Counted from the first letter of the stretch, positions 51,431-60,939 are shown. The stretch is 64,000 nucleotides of DNA from Enterovibrio qingdaonensis (GCF_028683135.1 NZ_JAJUBB010000004.1:124001-188000), one strand, 5' to 3'. The notes: generated from the sequence alone by a model not told the origin. Made by a program: numbers and translations.

Positions 51431-51748
51431 TTAAAGACTGTACTCGCGCTCGACTTTCGCTATTCGCGTCGTGAACGCGGCGTACCACTTATTCCGTCCC
51501 AATTTTTGTGCGTGTAAATGTTCCGCATTCACTTTCCACGCTTTTATCGATTCAAGGTCTTTCCAGTACGACACTGTAATGCCTAACCCATACCTCACGG
51601 ATTCAACACCCAGAAACCCCGGCTGTTGCTGTGCAAGTTCCACCATGCGATCCGCCATTTCTGCGTAGCCTTCTTCTACTTCAGTGCGGAGATTGGTAAA
51701 TATCACGGCGTAATAGGGTGGCTCAGGCGTTTTTGCGATATCAGACAT
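51431..51748 (-). CDS. Antibiotic biosynthesis monooxygenase (ABM) domain protein
   Basis: This 105-residue protein has the ferredoxin-like ABM fold: YYAVIFTNLRTEVEEGYAEMADRMVELAQQQPGFLGVESVR, then VSYWKDLESIKAWKVNAEHLHAQKLGRNKWY (each read in segments). The Trp-His pattern is common to the YgiN/heme-degrading branch. AAAGGAAT precedes the ATG. It is the first gene of a two-gene leftward unit with the oxidoreductase. The real substrate is unknown; the family name does not mean it makes an antibiotic. Confidence 0.83.
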   Translation of the reverse strand: MSDIAKTPEPPYYAVIFTNLRTEVEEGYAEMADRMVELAQQQPGFLGVESVRYGLGITVSYWKDLESIKAWKVNAEHLHAQKLGRNKWYAAFTTRIAKVEREYSL

Positions 51749-51918
51749 GGGTATTCCTTTCCCGTAAAATAGCGTGGTGACAGCTTACTGAAGGTGAAAA
51801 CCAAATGCACTTTTGCAACAACAGCAAAGTGTTTTTTCGTTATAAAGTAGCATTGCGCATACATCAATATCTGCCTAGTTTTAAATCAGCATCCCACAAA
51901 TCAAAGGGTTATTTCGTT

Positions 51919-52911
51919 ATGCTCGCCCTGTCACCTATTGCGCTATTTCACGGTCTCTGCAGAGCTATTGTTCTGATTGTGCTCTCTTTCCCTGCGTTCG
52001 CAAATGAACTTCCTGTTGTGAAAGTTGGCGTGCTGAAGTTCGGTACCATTAATTGGGAAATGGATGTCATCAAGCGCAACAAGCTCGATGAAAAAGCGGG
52101 ATTCATTCTGGATGTCACGCCGCTAGCGTCCAAAAACGCCTCTTCAGTGGCCCTGCAAGGTGATGCGGTAGATGTCATCTTTTCAGATTGGGTATGGGTA
52201 AGCCGCCAGCGTGCAGCGGGTAAAACCTATACCTTGTCACCCACTTCGGCAACCGCAGGCGGCTTGTTCGCCTCTGACGATATTACGCTCGCTTCCCCTT
52301 GTGATATTGAAGGGAAGCAACTTGGCATTGCTGGCGGAGCGGTCGATAAGACCTGGCTGCTCTATCAAGCCTATTGCAAAGCAAAGCACAACATTGAGAT
52401 CAGTGAACTAACAGAACAGCAGTTTATGGCCCCGCCTTTACTCAACAAACTCCTGATGCAAGATAAATTGCCAGTCGGTATTAACTTTTGGCACTACGGC
52501 GCAAGGCTGGAAGCGGCTGGTTTTCAGCCCGTTATCAATCTCGACCAACTTGTTCAAGGACTGGGAGTTGACGCTCAAGTTCCCATGTTGGGTTGGGTGT
52601 TCGACGAAAATTGGGCAAAGGCCAACCCGGAATTGGTATCAGCTTTTCTAAAAACTTCCGCAGATGCCCGCGCTATCTTGCGCTCATCCGATGAAGAGTG
52701 GGACATCATTCGCCCTTTGACTAAAGCCCAAAGTGATGACGTTTTTAATGCACTAAAAACGGCATATAGACGCGGCTTTTCAGGCACATTCGGCAAACAG
52801 CAACAGCGTGCTGCTGGACAAATATTTGAGATTCTGGCGAAAGAAGGTGGCCCCAAGCTGGTTGGTAAATCAAATACCTTGAGTGACGGTACGTTTTGGC
52901 TGTTGCCCTAA
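51919..52911 (+). CDS. ABC transporter substrate-binding protein (NitT/TauT type)
   Basis: This 330-residue exported protein has a signal peptide (about 1-29, ending PAFA). The mature part reads LPVVKVGVLKFGTINWEMDVIKRNKL and continues with VDVIFSDWVWVSRQRAAG and LASPCDIEGKQLGIAGG, typical of NMT1/sulfonate-like binding proteins. It binds a small solute for the permease and ATPase downstream. Related proteins are known near alcohol or PQQ metabolism genes, but no such gene is here. The start at 51919 follows AAGGG; the upstream frame is not supported. Confidence 0.82.
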   Translation: MLALSPIALFHGLCRAIVLIVLSFPAFANELPVVKVGVLKFGTINWEMDVIKRNKLDEKAGFILDVTPLASKNASSVALQGDAVDVIFSDWVWVSRQRAAGKTYTLSPTSATAGGLFASDDITLASPCDIEGKQLGIAGGAVDKTWLLYQAYCKAKHNIEISELTEQQFMAPPLLNKLLMQDKLPVGINFWHYGARLEAAGFQPVINLDQLVQGLGVDAQVPMLGWVFDENWAKANPELVSAFLKTSADARAILRSSDEEWDIIRPLTKAQSDDVFNALKTAYRRGFSGTFGKQQQRAAGQIFEILAKEGGPKLVGKSNTLSDGTFWLLP

Positions 52912-52937
52912 ACTGAGCGAAAAGGAATCGCAAACGC

Positions 52938-53681
52938 GTGCACTTGCCCCGTCCCAAACGCCTTATATTGCCGTTTTTACTGCTGATTGCATGGCAGTGG
53001 TCAGCCATGTTGGTCAACAGTGCCGAATACCCAACACCCCATCAGGTTTACGAGGCCTTGATCTTCGAACTCGTTAACGAGCAGATGCTCTATCACCTCG
53101 GCATGACGCTTTGGCGCGTTTTTCTGAGCTTTATCATCTCTATGGTACTCGGGGTAATTTTTGGCATCATGATGGGGCGATTCCCTAAGCTGAATGAGCT
53201 GTCTGACCCTCTTCTCATCCTAACGTTGAATATTCCAGCCCTTGTCACCATTTTGCTTTGTTATTTGACAATTGGCCTTGTCGAAGCAGCGGCGGTTACC
53301 GCCGTCGCCCTCAACAAAATCCCGACCGTCGTCGCCATGATCCGTGAGGGTGCAAGAATGATAAATGAGGATTTAATGGACGTCGCCACCGTCTTTCGGC
53401 TTTCGCCTTCCTCGCGCTTCTTTAACGTTTTTCTGCCTCAACTCTACCCCTACATCATGGCATCAGCACGAACCGGTTTATCACTTATCTGGAAAATTGT
53501 ATTGGTCGTAGAGCTATTAGGGCGAAGCAACGGCGTTGGATTTAAGTTGCATACCATGTTCCAATTTTTCGATATCGCTGGCATTCTCGCTTACACCCTC
53601 GCCTTCGTCACCGTGATTTTTTTGCTCGAAGCCTTGCTCTTCCGGCCATTAGACAACGTGGTGCAAAGGGGGCGAATTTGA
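52938..53681 (+). CDS. ABC transporter permease (NitT/TauT type)
   Basis: This 247-residue inner-membrane protein has about six hydrophobic segments. The cytoplasmic EAA-type loop reads EGARMINEDLMDVATVFRLSPSSRFFNVFLPQLYPYIMASA, seen across its middle. It starts at a GTG with AAGGAA upstream, 26 bases after the binding-protein gene. Its stop overlaps the TTG start of the ATPase gene in TTGA. It forms the channel of an uptake system for an unknown organic solute. Confidence 0.86.
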   Translation: MHLPRPKRLILPFLLLIAWQWSAMLVNSAEYPTPHQVYEALIFELVNEQMLYHLGMTLWRVFLSFIISMVLGVIFGIMMGRFPKLNELSDPLLILTLNIPALVTILLCYLTIGLVEAAAVTAVALNKIPTVVAMIREGARMINEDLMDVATVFRLSPSSRFFNVFLPQLYPYIMASARTGLSLIWKIVLVVELLGRSNGVGFKLHTMFQFFDIAGILAYTLAFVTVIFLLEALLFRPLDNVVQRGRI

Positions 53682-54418
53682 TATCAATCGCGCTCAACAT
53701 CAATCACAAAGCATACCCCTGTGGTGCCGAGGTCATTAAAGGCTTAGTCGGTCATGTACAACCCGGAAAGATCACTGCCATCATTGGCCCTTCTGGCTGC
53801 GGTAAGTCAACACTATTGAATATGATTGCTGGGCTTGAACATGCCATTGAAGGAGACATACGTTTTGAAAACCAAGACAGCGAGACGCCTCGAATTGGCT
53901 ATATTTTTCAAACCCCGAGGCTAATGCCTTGGTTGACCACAGAAGAGAACCTCGCTCTTATCTGTGGAAAGAATAACCCCAACATCAAGGACACCCTTGA
54001 GGCGATGGGTATGCTTGATAAACGGCATAGTTACCCCGCCGAACTGTCTGGCGGCATGCAACGCAGGGTCAGTATCGCTCGCGCCTTTGTTTACAATCCT
54101 GATTTGTTGCTCTTGGACGAGCCATTTACCTCACTCGATGCTCCAACGGCAAACCAGCTTAGGCAACAATTGTTGGCCCTCTGGCAACGTCAACAATCCA
54201 CCATGGTGTTTGTGACACACGATATCCGCGAGGCGGTCATGCTCGCGGATGAGATTTGGTTTATGAGCCGCTCACCCACCTCTATCATCCACACGGTTAA
54301 TATCGTGCAGCCTCCTGAAAGGCTGTTAAACAGTGGCGATGGGGTCATCAAAGCGGAAAATCTCATTACCACGTTACTTTCTCGCCACCCAGATCTACTC
54401 AGCGGAACGATAAAATAG
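53678..54418 (+). CDS. ABC transporter ATP-binding protein (NitT/TauT type)
   Basis: This 246-residue ATPase has Walker A (GPSGCGKST), a Q-loop segment (YIFQTPRLMPW), the signature LSGGMQRRVSIARA, Walker B (LLLLDEPF) and the switch histidine in VFVTHDIREAV. It starts with a TTG that overlaps the permease stop by four bases, so it depends on translation of the gene before it. It drives the permease next to it. It is the last gene of the operon. No enzyme that would use the transported compound is linked to it. Confidence 0.92.
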   Translation: MISIALNINHKAYPCGAEVIKGLVGHVQPGKITAIIGPSGCGKSTLLNMIAGLEHAIEGDIRFENQDSETPRIGYIFQTPRLMPWLTTEENLALICGKNNPNIKDTLEAMGMLDKRHSYPAELSGGMQRRVSIARAFVYNPDLLLLDEPFTSLDAPTANQLRQQLLALWQRQQSTMVFVTHDIREAVMLADEIWFMSRSPTSIIHTVNIVQPPERLLNSGDGVIKAENLITTLLSRHPDLLSGTIK

Positions 54419-54422
54419 CGCA

Positions 54423-54454
54423 GAAAAAAAGCGGGCGTTAACTGCATACCCGCT
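54423..54454 (-). terminator. Terminator of the leftward cupin/secreted-protein operon
   Basis: Read on the minus strand, the stem AGCGGG / CCCGCT with a 13-base loop is followed by seven T residues. It lies 29 bases beyond the stop of the 505-residue protein gene. Confidence 0.75.
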
Positions 54455-54482
54455 CCTACCTTCGCTCTTTTTCTCGCTTCAG

Positions 54483-56000
54483 TTATTGCGTAATAACCGG
54501 ACGACACGTGCTTTGTTCGCTAGGGATCATCCCTAACATCGCATTGCCTTTAGGTGGTTCGTTGTATCCAACGGGTTCAGGCACCGCGGAGTAAGTGAGT
54601 GTTAGCTGTTCAGGGACCTGTTGGCTATCTGGGTTTTTAATCCCTCTGGACGTGTTATAGGGATCAGTGAAAACGCCATACTCTCCTGGCTGCATTTTGT
54701 AGGTCACCGTTTCCGTACCAAATCCGGCATTTGCTAAATATTTGCTATCGTCCGTCCAAGGACGCCCATCCAGATTGGTAAAGAATTTAATGTCGACAAG
54801 TACAGCATCGCAAAGTGGAGTGACTTCCTCATATTGAGTTGGCCAGCCTGCACCACCTGAGGTGTCGGGATAACGCCCCCAATCTCCTCCCTTTAATGGA
54901 CACGCACCGCCAGCCCCAAACACTGCACGATTGGGGTGATGAACACCATAAATAGGTAAACCTATCGCCTGCCCTTCACCGCCGCCTAACAAGTTGAAGC
55001 GAGGCGTCATCGTAACTTTGTTTTTCAGCGTACTCGGGTCAGACAAGGAAGCGTAATAGTCGCCATCAGGCCTGACATACTGATGGTCGTCATTGTTCAC
55101 ATTGTCATAAACCGCCGTCACAAACAGGTATGGCTTATTAAAAAATGTTCGCTCTACCAGGTAATATTCCACCTTCGTTTTGGACGGGTCGATTGCTTTC
55201 CACTCGACGTGAGACGCGTCTTTGCCTTCCTGACCGGTATTAATCCAGGTATTCGCATCCGGGAAATGGTCAAGACGGAGAACATTGAGGTAATTTTCGG
55301 TGACATCCAGCCCTGCGCGCTTACCCAAAGGACCTATCTGATTCGCACCATCTTGGCTGAATGCAAAATCCATTGCCTTTTTGGCATACGGATAGTCATT
55401 GGCAGACATGGTGCAGTACCAATTAGAGAGATCAATTGGCTCGTGATTAACATATTTACCGTTAAAAATGGGGTGAGAAATAGGAAGGTCAATATAGTTA
55501 AGGTGGCCGCTTTCACTCAATTTTTGATCGGGATACTTATAGCCAGACCAGCTTTCATCCTCCAAATAGTAGCCATATTGATTACCTATTTGTCTGACGG
55601 AATCTTCGGCGTATAAATCACTATCCGCCAGTAAGCCTTCTGCACCACGTCGTCGATAGAGTCTTACATTTCCACTTTCATGAACCCGCCATAAACCGTG
55701 CTTGCCTTCACCTACCATGGTAAACACTTGTTCCATGATATTGACGAAGCGGTACGTCGAGTTGGTGTTCATGTATCCCATATACACGGGAAGATGCGGA
55801 ATTTGCGAATGAGTCCGGTTCGGGCGCCCTACGCCTAACAAGACTTTCAAGTTGTTATCTGCCGCGATGTTTTGATCGCTGGTGTAGAAAAAGGGGTCAT
55901 TGTTAGTCAGATCAGTCAGGTTTTGGTTGGCGAGTGCGTTACCTCCTAGTGCAAGGGATGTCATTACAGCAAAGGTAGATTGTGCTAGGGATACTTTCAT
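54483..56000 (-). CDS. Large secreted protein of unknown function
   Basis: This 505-residue protein has a signal peptide (about 1-24, ending GNALA). The mature part is rich in Tyr, Asn, Gly and Asp, with segments such as HLPVYMGYMNTNSTYRFVN, YYLEDESWSGYKYPDQKL and GVHHPNRAVFGAGGACPLKGG. A single CxxM-like WYCTMSAND and a few other cysteines are present. No catalytic motif or family was recognised. AGAGAAGGAC precedes the ATG. It lies 48 bases after the cupin gene and is probably co-transcribed with it, facing the divergent PAS regulator. Confidence 0.6.
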   Translation of the reverse strand: MKVSLAQSTFAVMTSLALGGNALANQNLTDLTNNDPFFYTSDQNIAADNNLKVLLGVGRPNRTHSQIPHLPVYMGYMNTNSTYRFVNIMEQVFTMVGEGKHGLWRVHESGNVRLYRRRGAEGLLADSDLYAEDSVRQIGNQYGYYLEDESWSGYKYPDQKLSESGHLNYIDLPISHPIFNGKYVNHEPIDLSNWYCTMSANDYPYAKKAMDFAFSQDGANQIGPLGKRAGLDVTENYLNVLRLDHFPDANTWINTGQEGKDASHVEWKAIDPSKTKVEYYLVERTFFNKPYLFVTAVYDNVNNDDHQYVRPDGDYYASLSDPSTLKNKVTMTPRFNLLGGGEGQAIGLPIYGVHHPNRAVFGAGGACPLKGGDWGRYPDTSGGAGWPTQYEEVTPLCDAVLVDIKFFTNLDGRPWTDDSKYLANAGFGTETVTYKMQPGEYGVFTDPYNTSRGIKNPDSQQVPEQLTLTYSAVPEPVGYNEPPKGNAMLGMIPSEQSTCRPVITQ

Positions 56001-56048
56001 GTCCTTCTCTCCCTAATGTCCTGTTTCTAGTGATATTTCTCATGTTAT

Positions 56049-56477
56049 CTAGAACAACTTCCTTTGGCCGCAGGCGTATGCGAGTCCAGAATCATCCGTC
56101 GAGAATGTGATTGTTGACCCTTTAGGGAAGAACAGAACGTCACCTTTTTCGCCTTTAACGGTTTGGCTGCCATCGGAGAAATAAATATGGCCATCCAAAA
56201 TTATTTTGCTGTCGTCATAGTCGTAGGTATAAACAAGCGGTTTGCCCTTTTCCATTTTGAAAATACCGCAAGAAATTGGGGCGTTAGGATCTGAAGAGCC
56301 GACAATATCTTCAAAATATGCGTTTACACCTGGCTCGTTCATTGAAGCAATTTGCATTGATGTGACATCTTTAAATATTTTGAGACTTTTGCTATCCGTG
56401 GGCACTTCAACGCCATGCGCAAACGTGCTCGCCGCAACAAAATTAAAACATAACGCCATGATTACACTTATTTTCAT
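56049..56477 (-). CDS. Exported cupin (EutQ-like)
   Basis: This 142-residue protein has a signal peptide (about 1-19, MKISVIMALCFNFVAASTFA). A single cupin barrel follows: FKMEKGKPLVYTYDYDDSKIILDGHIYFSDGSQTVKGEKGDVLFFPKGSTITFSTDD, read in segments. This resembles EutQ-type cupins, here exported. The usual His metal ligands are mostly absent, so it may bind a ligand rather than catalyse. GGAGATAGTT precedes the chosen ATG. It is first in a two-gene unit and lies divergent from the PAS regulator. Confidence 0.7.
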   Translation of the reverse strand: MKISVIMALCFNFVAASTFAHGVEVPTDSKSLKIFKDVTSMQIASMNEPGVNAYFEDIVGSSDPNAPISCGIFKMEKGKPLVYTYDYDDSKIILDGHIYFSDGSQTVKGEKGDVLFFPKGSTITFSTDDSGLAYACGQRKLF

Positions 56478-56680
56478 AACTATCTCCAGTAATAAATAAG
56501 CCTTTTTTATGCTTTTAATTTCATAGTAAATATCCATCTAAACCGTATGACAATCTATATAATTAAAAAAATTACTCGTCAAGTAATATATTACTCAATA
56601 TGAAATAGTCCTTTAATATCCAATACTTCATGCTAATATTTTATTTTGCTAATCTTCGATGATGCCGCTTGAGGACAGTG

Positions 56681-58036
56681 ATGGAACACAACAACTTCGG
56701 CGAACGTTTGAAATCCTTGCTGAGAAAACAGAAAAAAACACAGGCACAAGTTGCACATGCCATTGGAACATCGATCCCTTCTGTTAATCGCTGGACCAAA
56801 GGCGGGCAGATCGAATACAGCAACCTCAGAAGCCTCGCCCAATACTTAGACGTTAATTGGATATGGCTACGATATGGTGATGAGGCGATAGAAAGCCTTC
56901 AACAAATACCGAATGGGGATACCAACGCAAAAGACAGCCGCCGTGAATATCTAAACCAAATCATGGACAGCGAAGCGAGGATGAGCCAAGCCCTTGAGAT
57001 GGCTGATATTATTACATGGGAGTGGAATGTACTTACTGGCTCTGTCGACTGCTCATCGAATGCGTCTGACTTCTTTGGCGTAGAAGAAAATAACCTGCCT
57101 AACTGCATGCTGCCTTATGCCGACATGTCTATCGAAGAATTGCTTTCGGTCTTTGGGGCTGATGAACCCCACACATGGGATTTTTCCTCTGAAACATCTC
57201 AAGGTGCTCTCAAGTGGTTTAACTCTAAGGCTAAACTCTATTTTGATGCGTCAGGAAGGCCAACCAAGGTGATTGGAATTTGCTCTGAGATCACCACAAG
57301 AAAAGAAGTTGAAAACGCACTGGAAAAAAAAGAACTACTGCTTAGGCGCATTCTAGAAACTATTCCTGTTGGCTTTTGGGGAGCAGACGAAAACGGCATC
57401 ATCAACCTTACTAATCCAGAGGCTGAGCGTATATGGGGCGGCTCTACATTTTCAAAGCTTGAACATTACCTAAATACACAGAGTTGGAGCACGAGTGATG
57501 GCCATCAATTGGAGGCGTCAGAACGGCCACTCGCTCGAGCAATTGAACTGAAAGAAGCCACCGAACCTGTCGTAATGACAATAAAATCGCTCGACGGAAA
57601 TTTAAAAACCATTTTTTCCTATGCAGCCCCACTTTATAATTCTCACAATGAATTTCTAGGAGCATTTGAAATAAATCAAGACATAACAAAAATAAAAAAT
57701 AATGAAATTAAGTCTCTCGAAAATGACATAGAAAACTCGCTATACTACGAACGTTGTGATTACGGTAGTTTATTGATAAAAAATGGAAATATAATCCGCG
57801 CGAGCCGATACGCCCTCACGCTTGCAAAGAAAAAATCAACAAGCTTGCTGAACCTTGAATTGCTATTTTCCCAAAATACCGTTCTCGAAATTGATCGTAT
57901 CGCACTCAGCGAAACCCCCCATCAAGTGCATTTGACTGACTATGGTCGCGATAAAGACAAGTGCTTTCAGATTTACATATCTTCGTTGCCTCACGCGTCT
58001 GGGCATTACACCGCCATCGTGTTCTTTGCACCTTAG
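56681..58036 (+). CDS. HTH-PAS transcriptional regulator
   Basis: This 451-residue cytoplasmic protein begins with an XRE-type helix-turn-helix (NFGERLKSLLRKQKKTQAQVAHAIGTSIPSVNRW, 5-40). Two PAS-like domains follow: about 100-215, ending IGICSEITTRKEVENALEKKE, and about 220-340, ending GAFEINQDITK. A C-terminal domain of about 100 residues is not recognised. Membrane segments are absent. A small molecule or redox signal probably controls DNA binding. GAGGACAGTG precedes the ATG. The divergent cupin/secreted-protein operon is its likely target. Confidence 0.85.
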   Translation: MEHNNFGERLKSLLRKQKKTQAQVAHAIGTSIPSVNRWTKGGQIEYSNLRSLAQYLDVNWIWLRYGDEAIESLQQIPNGDTNAKDSRREYLNQIMDSEARMSQALEMADIITWEWNVLTGSVDCSSNASDFFGVEENNLPNCMLPYADMSIEELLSVFGADEPHTWDFSSETSQGALKWFNSKAKLYFDASGRPTKVIGICSEITTRKEVENALEKKELLLRRILETIPVGFWGADENGIINLTNPEAERIWGGSTFSKLEHYLNTQSWSTSDGHQLEASERPLARAIELKEATEPVVMTIKSLDGNLKTIFSYAAPLYNSHNEFLGAFEINQDITKIKNNEIKSLENDIENSLYYERCDYGSLLIKNGNIIRASRYALTLAKKKSTSLLNLELLFSQNTVLEIDRIALSETPHQVHLTDYGRDKDKCFQIYISSLPHASGHYTAIVFFAP

Positions 58037-58263
58037 TCCTCCCCTCTCCACCCTCACGTTAAGGACTCCTAGATAGAAGGTAAAATGGGCGTATTTTTTC
58101 TCGAATTCATCCTATCCCGATACCGCGCAAGCCTTTGAAGTAGTAGAATCCGCCGCATTGTCCGAACAAAATTTGCTGAGTCGCGGCTTTGTCGCCACCC
58201 CCGGCTTTTTTCAACGCAGTGCCCCAATCCCTGTATCGTCAAATCCAAGGCTGTTATCCGGTT

Positions 58264-58806
58264 ATGAGAGAAAAAGATGAGCGCTATTACCATGCGCAGT
58301 TAAACATTCAGCAATGCAGCCGTAGGGGGTTATTCCGAGGACTTTGGTCAGGTGTTAGCAAACCGATGAAAGCGTCCGCCACGGTGGTTGCTACTCGCTC
58401 TGCACCTCGCCCACCCACCGCGGTAGAAGATGCATTGTTAGTAAGGCTTTGTAACCAATGCGGTGAATGTGTCGCAGCCTGTCCGCAGCATATCATTGGC
58501 CTTTTCAGCGGCCTGCCTGAACTGGCCCTCGATGCCAATGGCTGCAACGAATGCGGTGAATGCCAACGTGCCTGTCCTACCTTGGCACTTGCATCGTCAA
58601 CAACATCGACAGGTGCAAAAGCGATAGCGTCTGGCATGTGTATTCGTCAAGTCGGTGCTGAGTGCGATGATTGCTCAGCGGCATGCCCCCATGGAGCCAT
58701 CACGCTGACGCCTCGCGGCATTGAGATAAATGCTGACACCTGTAGTGGTTGCGCACAGTGCCGAATTGCTTGCTCTACCAACGCGATACACATGACCATG
58801 CGTTAA
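58264..58806 (+). CDS. napF: NapF-like ferredoxin
   Basis: This 180-residue protein has a twin-Arg-like SRRGLFRGLW near the N-terminus, as in NapF. Four iron-sulfur motifs follow: CNQCGECVAACP, CNECGECQRACP, a spaced CIRQVGAECDDCSAACP and CSGCAQCRIACS. NapF is a cytoplasmic accessory of the periplasmic nitrate reductase. No napDABC genes are next to it. The start is uncertain: the ribosome binding site is weak and the frame is open to 58189. It ends at a terminator. Confidence 0.78.
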   Translation: MREKDERYYHAQLNIQQCSRRGLFRGLWSGVSKPMKASATVVATRSAPRPPTAVEDALLVRLCNQCGECVAACPQHIIGLFSGLPELALDANGCNECGECQRACPTLALASSTTSTGAKAIASGMCIRQVGAECDDCSAACPHGAITLTPRGIEINADTCSGCAQCRIACSTNAIHMTMR

Positions 58807-58821
58807 CCTCTTAAAACGCAA

Positions 58822-58848
58822 AAACCGACGCTTATGCGTCGGTTTAAG
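58822..58848. terminator. Two-way terminator after the napF-like gene
   Basis: The perfect 10-bp stem AAACCGACGC / GCGTCGGTTT with loop TTAT has T- and A-rich flanks. It serves the convergent phospholipase D gene as well. Confidence 0.83.
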
Positions 58849-58870
58849 GTTCGTTTGAAAACGTGAAACA

Positions 58871-60391
58871 TCACAGCCAATTTTCAATTGGCAACAAACC
58901 GCTCAGCCAAGCCCCGCTTCTTAGCAAGAATCCAGCATCTGGCTCTGAGTCAAATACCTCCCCTGTGCCTACGTCTCGCCACACCAGTTCATCGTCTTCG
59001 ATTTCCAGCTTGTAAGCACTGGTGACCAGCAATCCTTCCAAGCCTTGCTTCGCCTTTAAAACGTATTCAGGATGGTCAAACACCACTGCCATTTCAGTAT
59101 TTAGATCCGCGGAACGAGGGTCCATGTTCATTGACCCCACAAACAGTTTTCGGTCATCAAGCATCATGACCTTCGCGTGAAGGCTAGAACGACTGCTGCC
59201 CGTCACACTCCACTGGTGCTCAATTTTAGCCTTGGCTTTCATTTCCCAAAGCTCAATACCCGCCTCAATCAATTCTTTACGGTATTTGGCATACCAACCA
59301 TGAACCGCAAACACATCGTTTGATGCCAACGAGTTAGTCAGGATCACAATTTGCTTGCCTCGTTCCGCTGCATTAACCAGTGCCTGTGTCCCTACTTCGG
59401 TGGGTACAAAATACGGTGAAACGATCACCGCCGTGTGCTCTACGTTAACCAATAGTTCAACGAGGCCATCGATCATCTGGCTTTGTCCATTGTCGACCTT
59501 TTCTGGCAAGTCATACAATAACTGCGCGTCCCCCCAGTTCAGCGCAATGTGGTTGTTACGTATGTCTTCGTACAATGACAAGGTTTCAAAGTTATACGTA
59601 TCACTGGTGAACTGGTGCTCAATTTCAGACACTTTGCGCCACTTGGCGATATCTTCCCGGCTTGGCACTCGATCACTCTTTTGAATCCACGCCATTGGCA
59701 CTGAAAATCGGCTGTTCCAATACGTATCAAATTGGACTTGTGTTTCCTCAACGACAGGACCGTTCATCAACACATCAAAATCGCCGAACTCAACGTCCGA
59801 TTTAAACGAGAAGTATTCATTGCCGATGTTCCGGCCACCAACAACGGACACAACGCCATCAGCCGTCATGGATTTATTGTGCATACGGCGGTTTAAGCGA
59901 TCTCCGTCGGTGATCCAAGAAAGCATACGAAGATATCGATATTGATGAGGGTTGAATAAGCGCACTTCGATATTCGGGTGTGCGTTAAGATAAGCAATGT
60001 CGCTGTCTTTTCTGCTTTGCATATCATCCAAGAGAAGACGAACTTTCACACCACGTTCAGCGGCTTCATAGATTCGCCATATCAAAAGTTGGCTCGTTTC
60101 GTCGTCCCTGAAAATGTAGTACTGCACGTCGAGAGAATGCGACGCTGACTCAATCATAGCGAGTCGAGTCAGCAGCGCATCATGCCCTGTTTGAAGCGGA
60201 AAAAAACCAGAGTAGTTCGGGGGGATATTTTCTTCAGCCTTAAAAAACGCAGCCAATGATGATGAGGCGTGGTATCCAGAATGATACGTTTCCACTTTGG
60301 GTGTTAGCGAGGAGTCAGACTCACATCCCATTAGGGCGAAGGCAAACAGCGCAACGAAAGAGAGCTTTTTCAACGAAATGAATCCTTTCAA
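58871..60391 (-). CDS. Phospholipase D family lipoprotein (cardiolipin synthase-like)
   Basis: This 506-residue protein has the lipobox ALMGC (Cys23). It carries two HKD motifs: HNKSMTADGVVSVVGGRN (His171) and HAKVMMLDDRKLFVGSMNMD (about residue 403). The pair forms the active site of phospholipase D/cardiolipin synthase-like phosphatidyltransferases. Its layout matches ClsC-like proteins of Gram-negative bacteria, here with a lipid anchor. It is a single gene. It may remodel membrane lipids from the periplasmic side; the substrate is untested. Confidence 0.85.
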   Translation of the reverse strand: MKGFISLKKLSFVALFAFALMGCESDSSLTPKVETYHSGYHASSSLAAFFKAEENIPPNYSGFFPLQTGHDALLTRLAMIESASHSLDVQYYIFRDDETSQLLIWRIYEAAERGVKVRLLLDDMQSRKDSDIAYLNAHPNIEVRLFNPHQYRYLRMLSWITDGDRLNRRMHNKSMTADGVVSVVGGRNIGNEYFSFKSDVEFGDFDVLMNGPVVEETQVQFDTYWNSRFSVPMAWIQKSDRVPSREDIAKWRKVSEIEHQFTSDTYNFETLSLYEDIRNNHIALNWGDAQLLYDLPEKVDNGQSQMIDGLVELLVNVEHTAVIVSPYFVPTEVGTQALVNAAERGKQIVILTNSLASNDVFAVHGWYAKYRKELIEAGIELWEMKAKAKIEHQWSVTGSSRSSLHAKVMMLDDRKLFVGSMNMDPRSADLNTEMAVVFDHPEYVLKAKQGLEGLLVTSAYKLEIEDDELVWRDVGTGEVFDSEPDAGFLLRSGAWLSGLLPIENWL

Positions 60392-60543
60392 TGAGTTGAA
60401 AACAAACTATCACAATCTCATTCAACGAGTGAGATGGATCAGTCCATTTTTGAGCACCTGCGCAGACGAAGTGAACGCTCTCCCCTTTCTATGGCTTCTG
60501 ATATACTCTCTCACTACTTTTATAGCCCGTGTGGAAATTCAAA

Positions 60544-60939
60544 ATGGCAAAGACATTGACTCAGGATCGCATTGCAGAAATCCTGAAACTCGACGTTGAC
60601 CAGCGTTACAAATACTTGGTGAAAGAAGTCGTTGAGAACCGTGAAATTTGGATCCTGACCGACGAACACGGCTGCGTAATGCTGAACACAGAAGAAGAAG
60701 ACTGTGTGCCAGTATGGCCAAACGAAGAGTTCGCGCAAGAGTGGGCAACGGGCGAGTGGGAACACTGTAAACCAGAAGCGATTGGCCTGAACAAATGGCA
60801 CAGCCGCTGGACCAATGGCCTGCTGGATGACGAATTGTCTATCGTGGCATTCCCGAACACTGATTTGGAAGGCGTTGTACTTTTCCCAGACGAATTCGAT
60901 TTCGATCTGACCAGCTTGGCGAAAAAGCAAAAACGCTGA
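60544..60939 (+). CDS. DUF2750 family protein
   Basis: This 131-residue cytoplasmic protein contains RYKYLVKEVVENREIWILTDEHG, CVPVWPNEEFAQEWATGEWEH and LNKWHSRWTNGLLDDELSIVAFPNTDLEGVVLFPDEF, the conserved core of DUF2750. It is acidic and single-domain. The start at 60544 has a weak GGAA site; a GTG at 60529 is an alternative. A strong terminator follows. The function is unknown; relatives are common in gammaproteobacteria as single genes. Confidence 0.85.
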   Translation: MAKTLTQDRIAEILKLDVDQRYKYLVKEVVENREIWILTDEHGCVMLNTEEEDCVPVWPNEEFAQEWATGEWEHCKPEAIGLNKWHSRWTNGLLDDELSIVAFPNTDLEGVVLFPDEFDFDLTSLAKKQKR

